DNA of 14,176 nt from Campylobacteraceae bacterium (GCA_027079365.1 JALWVW010000271.1:1-14176); one strand, 5' to 3'. Counted from the first letter of the stretch, positions 1-7,406 are shown. Program-made: numbers and translations. Notes: a model not told the origin generated them from the letters alone.

Positions 1-256
1 GATCCATGCCCATTTCATCAGGGATCACAAGGATATCAGAGAAGAGGATCGCAGCATCCACACCGACGATATCGACTGGCTGAAGCGTGACCTTGCAGGC
101 CTTTTTTGGATCATGGCAGAGATTGAGGAAGTCACCTGCCTCGGCACGCACTGCCATGTACTCAGGCAGGTATCGACCCGCCTGTCTCATCATCCATACA
201 GGGGTGTACGGGGTCTTTTTGCCTAGACAGGCATCTACAAATATCATCTTAGTCAT
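1..256 (-). CDS. hemE: Uroporphyrinogen decarboxylase HemE (N-terminal 85 residues, runs off left edge)
   Basis: HemE is a cytosolic enzyme that decarboxylates the four acetate side chains of uroporphyrinogen III to give coproporphyrinogen III in heme synthesis. The visible part carries the family N-terminal signature TPVWMMRQAGRYLPEYM (residues 18-34), with the substrate-binding arginines at about 24 and 28. LFSDIL at 71-76 contains the catalytic aspartate (D74). The ATG at 256 shares one base with the stop of the upstream membrane-protein gene (TAATG), so translation is probably coupled. It is the last visible gene of the gyrA-asd-UPF0114-hemE operon. The C-terminal three quarters lie outside the window. 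The identification rests on these motifs and is very secure; nothing in the visible part looks damaged. Confidence 0.96.
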   Translation of the reverse strand, partial: MTKMIFVDACLGKKTPYTPVWMMRQAGRYLPEYMAVRAEAGDFLNLCHDPKKACKVTLQPVDIVGVDAAILFSDILVIPDEMGMD

Positions 257-813
257 TAATGTTTACCTACTTTACTTAAAAAACTGAGCCCAACGGCCAA
301 TGCAGTGATAGAGAGTGCAAAATAGAGCATCTCAAGTGGTGTGTTGAAGTCCGTATGCAGCACCCTCTGGAAAAAGTTTACGACCAGTACCATCACGATG
401 ACTTTGGCGATCTTGTCCTTGAGTTGGTCGAGTGAGTGGATTGCAAGAATCTGACTGCCGTTTTTGCCACTTGCCTCATCTATATCAGAGATAAACAGCT
501 CATAAATCCCAAAGGCAAAGATGAACATCACCACCGCAATCAGATAGAGATCGATTGCGCCAATGATACCGGCCACGATATCTTCATGAAAGTGTTCGGG
601 GTGCGGGATCATGTGCAAGGTGACATTGAAGGTCGTGACCGCCACATTCCAGATATCAATAGAGGCCACGATGAAGAGGATGATCGCTCCAATAAGGCCA
701 AACACCACTGCCAGAATAACAATAAACCGACTTCTCCAGATAGCCCCCTCAAAGAGTGTCTCAATGAGACCCATCTCCTCTTTTGTCTGCAGGATATGTT
801 TCTCTTCAGACAT
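256..813 (-). CDS. UPF0114 / YqhA-family integral membrane protein
   Basis: A 185-residue inner-membrane protein of unknown function. I see four likely membrane segments, at about residues 30-52, 80-108, 133-152 and 161-180. The region FAFGIYELFIS (99-109) and the tail pattern SLDQLKDKIAKVIV followed by a further hydrophobic helix match the layout of E. coli YqhA (UPF0114), recalled from memory. The start is taken at the ATG at 813, which shares its A with the asd stop (TAATG). A start eight codons earlier is possible but would overlap asd further. The gene end makes a second TAATG with hemE. It therefore sits translationally locked between asd and hemE. No catalytic motif is evident. The operon position suggests a housekeeping role but does not say which one. 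Confidence 0.85.
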   Translation of the reverse strand: MSEEKHILQTKEEMGLIETLFEGAIWRSRFIVILAVVFGLIGAIILFIVASIDIWNVAVTTFNVTLHMIPHPEHFHEDIVAGIIGAIDLYLIAVVMFIFAFGIYELFISDIDEASGKNGSQILAIHSLDQLKDKIAKVIVMVLVVNFFQRVLHTDFNTPLEMLYFALSITALAVGLSFLSKVGKH

Positions 814-1850
814 TATGCATCCTCCAGCGCTATCCACTTCTGTGCGATGCGGATCGAGTTGGTCGCTGCACCCACGCGGAGCTGGTCTGCGACCACCCAG
901 ATATGTAGGATATTGTCTGCATAAGTATCTTTGCGGATGCGCCCGACGAAAGTGGTATCAGTATCAGTGGCTACCGTAGGCATAGGATACATGCCATGCT
1001 CCAAATCATCGATCACTTCAAGGTTTTCAAACTCACTCAGTGCCAGCCTGACCTTCTCCACATCCACATCGACGCTCTCGTCAAAGGTGATGGTGACTGC
1101 TTCAGAGTGGCTTCTTAGTACAGGGACGCGTACACAGGTAGCAGAGACTGCGAAGTTGGAATGCATGATCTTATTGGTCTCGTTGACCATCTTCATCTCT
1201 TCCTTGGTATAGCCATTGGGCTGTGGGGCATCGATCTGCGGAATAACATTGAGTGCGATCTGGTGCATGAAGGCCTTGTGCTCACTCTCGTCTAGCTTAA
1301 ACGCAAAAAAGTCCTGCATCTGCTGTACCAGCTCCTCGGCACCTGCTTTACCGGCACCGCTGACTGCTTGATAGGTACTCACATCGACACGCTTGATCCC
1401 ATACATGTCATGGATCGGCTTGAGGGCCTGTACCATCTGAATAGTAGAGCAGTTGGGGTTGGCGATGATACCTGTGTCTCTCCATGCTGCGATATCCTCA
1501 GGGTTGACCTCAGGTACGACCAAAGGTACATCGGCATCCATACGGAAGTGAGAAGTGTTGTCGATCACGACAGCCCCTGCATCTACCGCATACTTGGCAT
1601 ACTGCTCTGAAATGTTTCCACCAGCAGAGAAGAAGGCGATATCAATATCTCTACCTTCGAAGACTGTCTCGGTCAGCTCTTCGATCTTGTAGGTTTTGCC
1701 TTGGCACTCTATCTCTTTGCCAGCACTGTTGGCACTCGCCAGCGGCAACAGGTCAGCGATAGGAAAATCAAGCTCCCCCAATACATGAAACAGCTCTTCA
1801 CCGACGGCACCGGAAGCACCGACGACAGCTACATTATACTTTCTACTCAT
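813..1850 (-). CDS. asd: Aspartate-semialdehyde dehydrogenase
   Basis: Asd makes L-aspartate-4-semialdehyde from aspartyl phosphate with NADPH, the branch point to lysine/diaminopimelate, threonine and methionine; it acts in the cytosol. The 345-residue product has the normal family length. The N-terminal nucleotide-binding loop is GASGAVGEEL (11-20). The active-site block is NPNCSTIQMV (131-140), with the nucleophile at C134. SGAGKAG follows at 164-170, and the substrate/acid-base segment RVPVLRSHSE (241-250) carries the catalytic H248. The gene starts 6 bases after the gyrA stop, with only a weak purine-rich ribosome site, so it probably depends on read-through from gyrA. Its stop overlaps the start of the UPF0114 gene by one base. 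All key residues are present. Confidence 0.97.
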   Translation of the reverse strand: MSRKYNVAVVGASGAVGEELFHVLGELDFPIADLLPLASANSAGKEIECQGKTYKIEELTETVFEGRDIDIAFFSAGGNISEQYAKYAVDAGAVVIDNTSHFRMDADVPLVVPEVNPEDIAAWRDTGIIANPNCSTIQMVQALKPIHDMYGIKRVDVSTYQAVSGAGKAGAEELVQQMQDFFAFKLDESEHKAFMHQIALNVIPQIDAPQPNGYTKEEMKMVNETNKIMHSNFAVSATCVRVPVLRSHSEAVTITFDESVDVDVEKVRLALSEFENLEVIDDLEHGMYPMPTVATDTDTTFVGRIRKDTYADNILHIWVVADQLRVGAATNSIRIAQKWIALEDA

Positions 1851-1856
1851 CTTTTC

Positions 1857-4358
1857 TTATTCCAATCCTAAATCTAAATTATTTTCATGCTCATCAATGA
1901 GCACATCTGGCTCTTCGGTCTCCTCTTTGGGACACTTTGCAATACTGACGACCTTATCTTTGGCTTCTACATTGACTGTCTTGACACCAGAGGTATTTCT
2001 GCCCGCTTTTCGGATAGACTGCATATCCACACGGATCATCTTACCGATACTGGTTAGACACATCAGGTCTTTGTCGTCTTCTACGAAGACCACACCCACG
2101 ACATTTCCGGTCTTGGGCGTCAGCTTCATGGCGATCACCCCTTTGCCTGCACGGCTCTGTTCTCGGTACTCACCGACAACGGTACGCTTACTGAGTCCTT
2201 TTTCGCTGACGATGAGGATCTCGTCCTCTTCACTCTCGATCACAGCGGAGCCGGTGACAAAGTCTCCTTCAATCTTGAATTTGATCGCAGTCACCCCTCT
2301 GGAGACCCTGCCAATCTCTCTGGCATCGGAGACCTTGAAGCGGATACACTGCCCCATTTTGGTCGCGACAAAGAGCCACTTCGCTTCGGGTTTGACGATA
2401 CGCGCTTCGACGATCTCATCATTCTCATCGAGGTTGATCGCCCTGACACCGTTACTTCGGATATTGGAGTACTCTTTGAGATTGGTGCGTTTGACGATAC
2501 CGTTCTTGGTGAAGAATACCAATCCTTTATCCTCATCAAAGTCTGTTGTTGGAATGATCGACATGATCCTCTCGTCTTGCTGGAGGTTGATCAGATTGAC
2601 GACTGCTTTGCCTTTGGCTGCGCGTGATCCTTCTGGGATACGGTAGACCTTGAGCCAGTAGAGATGCCCTCTATCCGTGACGAACATGAGCGTGTCATGT
2701 GTATTGGAGATAAAGAAACGCTCAATGAAGTCATCTTCATAAGTGGTGACAGCTGTCTTGCCTTTGCCGCCTCGTCTCTGCTTCTCATACTGTTTGACTG
2801 CTACACGCTTGATATAGCCTCTATGCGTAATAGTCACTACCATAGGTTCATTCGGGATCAGGTCTTCGATATCGATATCATCATAGTCATCTACGATCTC
2901 AGTACGGCGATCCTGAGAGAACATCTCTTTGGTTTCGACCAGTTCATCGCGGATAATGGCGATGATCTTCTTCTCACTCTTGAGGATCGCTTCGAGTTTG
3001 GCGATGGTCTTGAGCAGTTCCGCAAGCTCATTTTCGATCTTTTCGATCTCCAGTCCTGTCAGGCGGCGCAGTCGCATCTCCAGGATCGCTTTGGCCTGGA
3101 TCTCAGAGAGGCTGAAGCGGGTCATGAGGTTCTCTCTGGCATCAGCATCATCGGAGGAGGCGCGAATGATCTTGATCACCTCGTCGATATTGTCCACGGC
3201 GATCTTGAGTCCTTCGAGGATGTGGGCTCTGGATCTGGCTTTCTCGAGATCAAAGATCGTTCTTCGGATGATCACGGTCTTTCTATGGTTAAGGAAAAGC
3301 TCCATCAGCTCCATAAGATTGAAGACTTTGGGCTCTTTGTTCACGATCGCCAACATAATGATACCGAAGGTGGTCTGCATCTGTGTGGACTTGAAAAGAT
3401 TGTTGAGGACGATCTCGCTCATGGCATCACGCTTGAGCTCCATCACGACACGGATACCCTCACGGTCTGACTCGTCGCGGATCTCAGAGATACCGTCGAT
3501 ATGCTTATCCCGTACCAGTTGGGCGATGTTTTCGATCAGTCTGGACTTGTTGACCTGGAAAGGCAGCTCATCGATGATGATCACCTCTCTGTTGCCTTTC
3601 TGCTCGATATGGGTTTTGGCTCTGACCTTGATCCGTCCTCGTCCTGTAGTGTAGGCATCAGTGATCCCTTTGCGTCCGAAAATCACACCACCGGTAGGGA
3701 AGTCCGGCCCTTTGATTACTCCCATGAGGTCTTCAATCGTAGCATTGTCATCATCGATACGGATCAGCAGGGCATCGATCAGCTCATCCATACGGTGTGG
3801 CGGAATATTGGTTGCCATACCGACAGCAATACCGCTGGAGCCGTTGAGCAGCAGGTTGGGGATACGACTAGGAAGCACATCAGGTTCACTCAGGCTGTCG
3901 TCATAGTTGGGCACATAGTCCACAGTGTCTTTTTCCAGATCCCGCAAGAGCTCTTCTGCGATCTTGGTCATACGCGCTTCGGTATATCGCATCGCTGCTG
4001 CGTTATCGCCGTCGATAGAGCCGAAGTTTCCCTGACCATCCACGAGTGGGGCACGCATAGAGAAGTCCTGTGCCATACGCACCAATGCATCATAGACGGC
4101 AGTATCGCCGTGCGGGTGATACTTACCGATCACATCACCGACGATACGGGCAGATTTTTTATAGGCTGCACGGTGGCTGAGATTGAGCTCACTCATCGCA
4201 TAGAGTATCCGCCTGTGTACTGGCTTGAGTCCATCTCTGGCATCAGGCAGTGCCCGCCCGATAATGACGCTCATCGAATAGTCCAGGTAACTCGCCCTGA
4301 TACTGTCCTCGATCAGTACCTCACCCACATTGTCATTGTTCTCAAATAGATCGCTCAT
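1857..4358 (-). CDS. gyrA: DNA gyrase subunit A
   Basis: GyrA is the DNA breakage-reunion subunit of gyrase (A2B2), which introduces negative supercoils using ATP hydrolysed by GyrB. The 833-residue protein opens with a typical GyrA N-terminus; the RALPDARDGLKPVHRRILY region is at about 35-53. The quinolone-determining segment HPHGDTAVYD is at 81-90, with T86 and D90. The catalytic tyrosine is Y125 in AAMRYTEARM. A coiled-coil-like stretch lies at about 430-470. The GyrA box QRRGGKG (527-533) marks it as gyrase rather than topoisomerase IV, and the beta-pinwheel CTD follows with an acidic tail. Thr at 86 is the natural residue in Campylobacter, so it does not by itself suggest resistance. The start ATG has AAGGAG about 5 bases upstream. 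It leads the operon with asd, UPF0114 and hemE. Confidence 0.98.
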   Translation of the reverse strand: MSDLFENNDNVGEVLIEDSIRASYLDYSMSVIIGRALPDARDGLKPVHRRILYAMSELNLSHRAAYKKSARIVGDVIGKYHPHGDTAVYDALVRMAQDFSMRAPLVDGQGNFGSIDGDNAAAMRYTEARMTKIAEELLRDLEKDTVDYVPNYDDSLSEPDVLPSRIPNLLLNGSSGIAVGMATNIPPHRMDELIDALLIRIDDDNATIEDLMGVIKGPDFPTGGVIFGRKGITDAYTTGRGRIKVRAKTHIEQKGNREVIIIDELPFQVNKSRLIENIAQLVRDKHIDGISEIRDESDREGIRVVMELKRDAMSEIVLNNLFKSTQMQTTFGIIMLAIVNKEPKVFNLMELMELFLNHRKTVIIRRTIFDLEKARSRAHILEGLKIAVDNIDEVIKIIRASSDDADARENLMTRFSLSEIQAKAILEMRLRRLTGLEIEKIENELAELLKTIAKLEAILKSEKKIIAIIRDELVETKEMFSQDRRTEIVDDYDDIDIEDLIPNEPMVVTITHRGYIKRVAVKQYEKQRRGGKGKTAVTTYEDDFIERFFISNTHDTLMFVTDRGHLYWLKVYRIPEGSRAAKGKAVVNLINLQQDERIMSIIPTTDFDEDKGLVFFTKNGIVKRTNLKEYSNIRSNGVRAINLDENDEIVEARIVKPEAKWLFVATKMGQCIRFKVSDAREIGRVSRGVTAIKFKIEGDFVTGSAVIESEEDEILIVSEKGLSKRTVVGEYREQSRAGKGVIAMKLTPKTGNVVGVVFVEDDKDLMCLTSIGKMIRVDMQSIRKAGRNTSGVKTVNVEAKDKVVSIAKCPKEETEEPDVLIDEHENNLDLGLE

Positions 4359-4406
4359 GTCGCTCCTTGAAATGCTGATTCATACTATAAACCAAAAATA
4401 AGGAGG

Positions 4407-4412
4407 ATTATA
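4407..4412 (-). promoter_or_regulatory. Probable -10 box of the gyrA operon
   Basis: A perfect TATAAT on the minus strand, inside TTTGGATATAATCC, 48 bases before the gyrA ATG. No good -35 hexamer is placed upstream, which is normal for Campylobacterota housekeeping promoters. The predicted leader is about 40 bases and includes the AAGGAG ribosome site. Confidence 0.65.
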
Positions 4413-4478
4413 TCCAAACTCATCTGAAAAAAATGCCCATATTTCTATGTCTGCATGGGTGGTATTAGCTTTGGCTGG

Positions 4479-4484
4479 TATAAT
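4479..4484 (+). promoter_or_regulatory. Probable -10 box of the FTR-rhodanese gene
   Basis: A perfect TATAAT preceded by TGG, 34 bases before the ATG at 4519, with AAAGGA at 4505-4510 as ribosome site. It faces away from the gyrA promoter, about 70 bases apart. A short inverted repeat CCCAT (4436-4440) / ATGGG (4455-4459) lies upstream and could be an operator, but 5 bases per arm is weak evidence. Confidence 0.65.
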
Positions 4485-4518
4485 GCCGCGAAAATAGTAC
4501 CCATAAAGGATTAAATAG

Positions 4519-5256
4519 ATGAAACAGATTGATATGAACTCTGATGCATTTCAGGCAGAATTGGAAAAAACCTGGAGGTTTGTAGAGAAGGTAAACAAGC
4601 AGTTTGATTTTGTCGGAAACCCCAACGAAGAGGTCAACGAAGGTGTCGCCATGGGACTGGCAAGAAACAGAATGCTCTATGGCAGACGCTATTGTCCCTG
4701 CTTTATGGTGCAGGGAGAGACAGCAGAGGAAAGAAAATCCGCAGACAACCGTATCTGTCCCTGCAAACCAGCATTGGAAAAAGAGATTCCCGAAGAGGGG
4801 AAATGTCACTGCGGCATCTTCTGTACCCCTGAATATGCTGCCGCACAGAAGCAGCATGAAGCAATCGAAGAGGCGGTACATCAACATAGCCGAGGGCTGA
4901 CTCAGGAGGAGGCAGAGGCACTGGTACACCAGGAGCAGCTTGATGGTGACGAACTGGAGGCGCTGATGGAAGCCAGGGAGCTTGGCATGGTTTCTTTCGA
5001 ACTGATCGATACCAGAGAGCACATGGAGTGGATGATGGGGCATATCGTTGGAACCGATCTGCTGATGCCTACGACGCAGTTCTATACCAAAGTAGAAGAG
5101 CTTGGTGGGAAAAAAGAGCAAAATCTGATCCTCTACTGTCACACCGGAAGCAGAAGCTTTCAGGTACAGCATGCCATGCTCTCACTGGGATTCAGGCATG
5201 TAGGAAACCTGACTTACGGGATCATCAGCTACAATGGAGAGATTCAGCGCGGCTAG
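4519..5256 (+). CDS. Ferredoxin-thioredoxin reductase catalytic domain fused to a rhodanese domain
   Basis: A 245-residue two-domain protein. Residues about 10-110 look like the FTR catalytic (beta) chain, which uses a 4Fe-4S cluster next to a redox disulfide to reduce thioredoxin with ferredoxin electrons. The paired cysteines are CPC (59-61), CPC (80-82) and CHC (96-98), plus an extra C102. The family spacing is CPC-X16-CPC-X8-CHC; here it is X18 and X13, so two loops are longer. A charged linker (about 110-155) leads to a rhodanese domain: FELIDTREHMEWMMGHI (160-176), then the sulfur-carrying loop YCHTGSR with C207. No separate FTR variable chain is seen nearby. It is transcribed alone, convergent with tcdA 17 bases away. 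A role in ferredoxin-driven thiol or persulfide reduction is inference. Domain calls are strong; the physiological substrate is unknown. Confidence 0.88.
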   Translation: MKQIDMNSDAFQAELEKTWRFVEKVNKQFDFVGNPNEEVNEGVAMGLARNRMLYGRRYCPCFMVQGETAEERKSADNRICPCKPALEKEIPEEGKCHCGIFCTPEYAAAQKQHEAIEEAVHQHSRGLTQEEAEALVHQEQLDGDELEALMEARELGMVSFELIDTREHMEWMMGHIVGTDLLMPTTQFYTKVEELGGKKEQNLILYCHTGSRSFQVQHAMLSLGFRHVGNLTYGIISYNGEIQRG

Positions 5257-5273
5257 AGGAGTCTGACAGATAC

Positions 5274-5921
5274 CTAGGTGCCCTTCTGGCTGATCAGCCG
5301 CTTGATTGCCTCTGAGCAAAGCGTCAAGCCAAAAGCACCTGTTACCCCCACAAAAGAGCCTTTCTCTTTGCACTTTGCTTGCTCAGGAGAAAAAACTACG
5401 GTAAAGTTCCTGTCAAACTTCGCTTTCTTGAGCTCATTGCGTATCTTTCGCCCCAAGGCATCTCCGTGGCTTTTCCAGATAGAGGCTACCTCTATCTTGC
5501 TGCTGTCATAGCGTTTGGCGGAACCTAGGGACATGAGAAGCTTTTTGTACTCTTTTTTTGCCAGCTCTATCTTGACACGGGTGGTATCGGCAGCATCGAT
5601 AATGAGATCATAGGGATCAAAATCAAAGCACTCCAACCATGTCAGATCCATCTGCTGATGTATGACGGTAATATCCGGATAGAGTGTCTGTAGATGCTCG
5701 ATCTTGGCGCTGCCTACAGCTTCTGCACCTATCTGGCGGTTTTGGTTGGTGATATCATAGTGGTCATAGTCAAGAATTGTGATCTTTCCCACACCACTAC
5801 GGTAGAGACAGTCTAGCGCGAAGCTTCCTACACCCCCCACACCCAGAATGATCACTGAGGCAGCCTGAAGCTTGGCAAAATCTTCCTCCCCAAAAAGCAT
5901 CCGGCATCGCTGAAAACGCAT
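5274..5921 (-). CDS. tcdA: TcdA-type E1-like enzyme (tRNA threonylcarbamoyladenosine dehydratase family)
   Basis: A ThiF/MoeB/HesA-fold enzyme. TcdA (CsdL) uses ATP to cyclise t6A at position 37 of ANN-decoding tRNAs to ct6A. In the 215-residue product I see the ATP-binding glycine loop GVGGVG (27-32), the acidic pair in ILDYD (49-53), the arginine block NQNRQIG (59-65) and DAADTTRVK (109-117). The C-terminal half, FTVVFSPEQ then SFVGVTGAFG, follows the TcdA pattern and lacks the zinc cysteines of MoeB/ThiF. It is shorter than E. coli TcdA (about 268). The ATG at 5921 shares a base with the surE stop (TGATG), which favours it over an in-frame GTG three codons upstream. ThiF-like alternatives are less likely. 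Confidence 0.82.
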   Translation of the reverse strand: MRFQRCRMLFGEEDFAKLQAASVIILGVGGVGSFALDCLYRSGVGKITILDYDHYDITNQNRQIGAEAVGSAKIEHLQTLYPDITVIHQQMDLTWLECFDFDPYDLIIDAADTTRVKIELAKKEYKKLLMSLGSAKRYDSSKIEVASIWKSHGDALGRKIRNELKKAKFDRNFTVVFSPEQAKCKEKGSFVGVTGAFGLTLCSEAIKRLISQKGT

Positions 5922-6706
5922 CAGACCCACTGCTCCAGTCTCTGTATATCTTCGTAGCTTGTCATGTCCAGCTTGACAGGAGTCAGAGAGATATAGTTGT
6001 CCGTCACCGCTTCAAAATCAGTGATCTTCCCCTCTGTATCCAGCCAGCTAAGCTCAGGAAGCCCGATCCAGTAGTACTCCTTGCCTCTGGGGTTGTGGTG
6101 TACCTCGGCATTGTGTCCGTAGTGACGGTTTCCGGCTCTAGTGACCTTAAATCCCTGTGACTGCTCCGGTGAGATGGGGGGCACATTGACATTGAGAAAC
6201 TTACGCTGTTGGAGAGGAAACTCTCCTGCAAATATCTTGGAGACCAGCATGGCGATCGTCACCTGCGCCAGCGTGTAGCCGTATTCGTCGATACTTTTCC
6301 CGTGTTCTGCATAGACCTGAGAGATCGCGATACCGGGGATGCCCTGCAGTGCGGCCTCCATAGCGGCTGAAGCGGTGCCGGAGTAGGTAATATCTTCACC
6401 CATATTGGAGCCTATATTGATCCCGGAGATCACGATATCTGGCTTCTCTCTGCTAAAAAGCTTGTTGAGTGCGAGGAAGATGCAGTCAGAAGGAGTGCCG
6501 TCATCAAGTTTGTAGAAATTCTTCGAGATCTCTATGAAGTGCAGCGGTCTGGTCAGTGTTAGGGAGTGCCCACAGGCGGATTTCTCGGTACTGGGAGCCA
6601 CAACAGTGACATCCCCCAGAGGGCTGAGTGCTTCGATCAATGCATGAAGCCCTTCGGATTCATATCCATCATCATTGGTAAGAAGTATCTGTTTTCTTTT
6701 GGGCAT
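5921..6706 (-). CDS. surE: 5'/3'-nucleotidase SurE
   Basis: SurE is a divalent-metal phosphatase that dephosphorylates nucleoside 5'- and 3'-monophosphates and is linked to stationary-phase survival. The 261-residue product has the canonical metal site: NDDG (11-14) with D12 and D13, S43 in STEKSACGHS, and N97 in ISGINIGSN (93-101), followed by SGTASAAMEAAL (109-120). Length and motif order are normal. The start ATG at 6706 precedes MPKRKQILLTNDD; its ribosome site is weak. The stop overlaps the tcdA start by one base, so the two form an operon. It diverges from greA across a 129-base spacer. The assignment is secure; the preferred nucleotide cannot be read from sequence. Confidence 0.96.
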   Translation of the reverse strand: MPKRKQILLTNDDGYESEGLHALIEALSPLGDVTVVAPSTEKSACGHSLTLTRPLHFIEISKNFYKLDDGTPSDCIFLALNKLFSREKPDIVISGINIGSNMGEDITYSGTASAAMEAALQGIPGIAISQVYAEHGKSIDEYGYTLAQVTIAMLVSKIFAGEFPLQQRKFLNVNVPPISPEQSQGFKVTRAGNRHYGHNAEVHHNPRGKEYYWIGLPELSWLDTEGKITDFEAVTDNYISLTPVKLDMTSYEDIQRLEQWV

Positions 6707-6759
6707 GGGTGCTCACTTTTTAATTTTACAATGGATTCTCTGGTCGGTTTTGCAAACCT

Positions 6760-6765
6760 ATTGTA
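6760..6765 (-). promoter_or_regulatory. Candidate -10 box for surE-tcdA
   Basis: TACAAT on the minus strand, 54 bases before the surE ATG, in an AT-rich spacer. It is the best match to a sigma-70 -10 that I find there, one base off consensus, with no convincing -35. Other AT-rich hexamers nearer the gene are possible. Confidence 0.35.
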
Positions 6766-6797
6766 AATACCTAGGTTATCCAGAGGGTTCAATTTGG

Positions 6798-6803
6798 TAT
6801 AAT
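6798..6803 (+). promoter_or_regulatory. Probable -10 box of greA
   Basis: A perfect TATAAT preceded by TTTGG. It places the transcript start near 6810, only about 8 bases before the first in-frame ATG at 6818 but about 26 bases before the GTG at 6836. This supports the GTG as start. Confidence 0.7.
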
Positions 6804-6823
6804 ACCTCAAAAAGATTATGACC

Positions 6824-6828
6824 AAGGA
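6824..6828 (+). promoter_or_regulatory. Ribosome binding site that sets the greA start at GTG 6836
   Basis: AAGGA, 7 bases before GTG 6836. It lies inside the coding frame of the longer ATG form, and the ATG at 6818 has no Shine-Dalgarno sequence of its own. The GTG start also yields the usual Campylobacterota GreA opening, xQKEPM. Confidence 0.7.
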
Positions 6829-6835
6829 AAAGATC

Positions 6836-7324
6836 GTGCAAAAAGAACCCATGTTGCAAGCTACCTATACCAAACTCTCCATGGAGTTGGAACATCTCAA
6901 GACTGTCGAAAGAGGCGAGATCGCCAAGATCATCGATACCGCCAGAGAGCTGGGAGACCTGAAGGAGAATGCAGAGTACCATGCAGCCAAGGACAAGCAG
7001 GGGATGATGGAAGCCCGTATCATCGAGCTTACCGATCTAACCAGCCGTGCACAGGTAATCGACCCGACCAGATCCGCACATGAACGAGTCAGCTTCGGCT
7101 CTACCGTGGTACTCACCGACCAAAACAGTGATGAGGAGTTCAGGTACGCAATCGTAGGCGGACAGGAGAGCAATCCCGATCAGGGTCGCATCTCTTTCTA
7201 CTCTCCGATGGCAAAAGCACTCTTGGGCAAGGAGGAGGGGGATGAAGTCACACTTCAGCTTCCTTCCGGACGCAAGAAGTTCGATATCGAAGAGGTCTTA
7301 TACGAAGAGATCGTATTGGACTAG
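6836..7324 (+). CDS. greA: Transcript cleavage factor GreA
   Basis: GreA binds the RNA polymerase secondary channel and stimulates cleavage of backtracked transcripts. From the GTG start the protein is 162 residues, the family norm. It has an N-terminal antiparallel coiled coil (about 5-75) with the highly conserved block GDLKENAEYHAAKDKQ (40-55), whose acidic tip residues act at the polymerase active site. A C-terminal FKBP-like domain follows, with FGSTVVL and SPMAKALLGKEEGDEV. The longer ATG form (6818) adds six residues, MTKEKI, and lacks both a Shine-Dalgarno sequence and a realistic leader. It diverges from surE. Downstream is a 148-base spacer with repeats before argC, so co-transcription with argC is uncertain. 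No damage is seen. Confidence 0.95.
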   Translation: MQKEPMLQATYTKLSMELEHLKTVERGEIAKIIDTARELGDLKENAEYHAAKDKQGMMEARIIELTDLTSRAQVIDPTRSAHERVSFGSTVVLTDQNSDEEFRYAIVGGQESNPDQGRISFYSPMAKALLGKEEGDEVTLQLPSGRKKFDIEEVLYEEIVLD

Positions 7325-7325
7325 G

Positions 7326-7346
7326 AAATTAAAAATTAAAAATTAA
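7326..7346. repeat. Three tandem copies of a 7-base AT-only repeat
   Basis: AAATTAA repeated three times without error, beginning two bases after the greA stop and followed by AAAATTT. The run is short enough to arise by slippage. It sits beside the palindromic element at 7363-7406 and may mark the edge of an inserted sequence. Confidence 0.75.
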
Positions 7347-7362
7347 AATTTGGGGATGGGAG

Positions 7363-7406
7363 ATTCGTAGGGTGCGTTTGCCAACGCACCTTCTTGGCAA
7401 TCGAAT
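7363..7406. repeat. Palindromic intergenic element with two competing hairpins (REP/MITE-like)
   Basis: A perfect 8-base stem GGTGCGTT (7371-7378) / AACGCACC (7383-7390) closes on the 4-base loop TGCC. An alternative 7-base stem TTGCCAA (7378-7384) / TTGGCAA (7394-7400) uses part of the same bases, so the two cannot form together. An outer 5-base pair ATTCG (7363-7367) / CGAAT (7402-7406) encloses both. From memory, motifs of the kind GTAGGGTGCGTT...AACGCACC occur as dispersed intergenic repeats in many bacteria. It could end greA transcription, but no T run follows the stem. Confidence 0.6.

Noticed and set aside
3950..4130. Quinolone-resistance mutation in gyrA (Thr at the E. coli Ser83 position)
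   Set aside because: Thr is the natural residue at this position in Campylobacter GyrA and the neighbouring Asp (D90) is intact, so nothing suggests a resistance change.
2664..4349. Long plus-strand open frames opposite gyrA
   Set aside because: They are mirror frames of a clearly identified gene; their translations show no domain and their codon pattern follows the gyrA strand.
4436..4459. Inverted repeat CCCAT/ATGGG in the gyrA-FTR spacer as an operator
   Set aside because: Five-base arms with a 14-base spacer are expected by chance in a spacer of this size; mentioned only with the promoter.
4465..5172. Long minus-strand frame opposite the FTR-rhodanese gene
   Set aside because: It is a shadow of the plus-strand gene, which has all cysteine motifs, a promoter and a ribosome site. 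The antisense translation has no coherent features beyond Cys/Leu richness.
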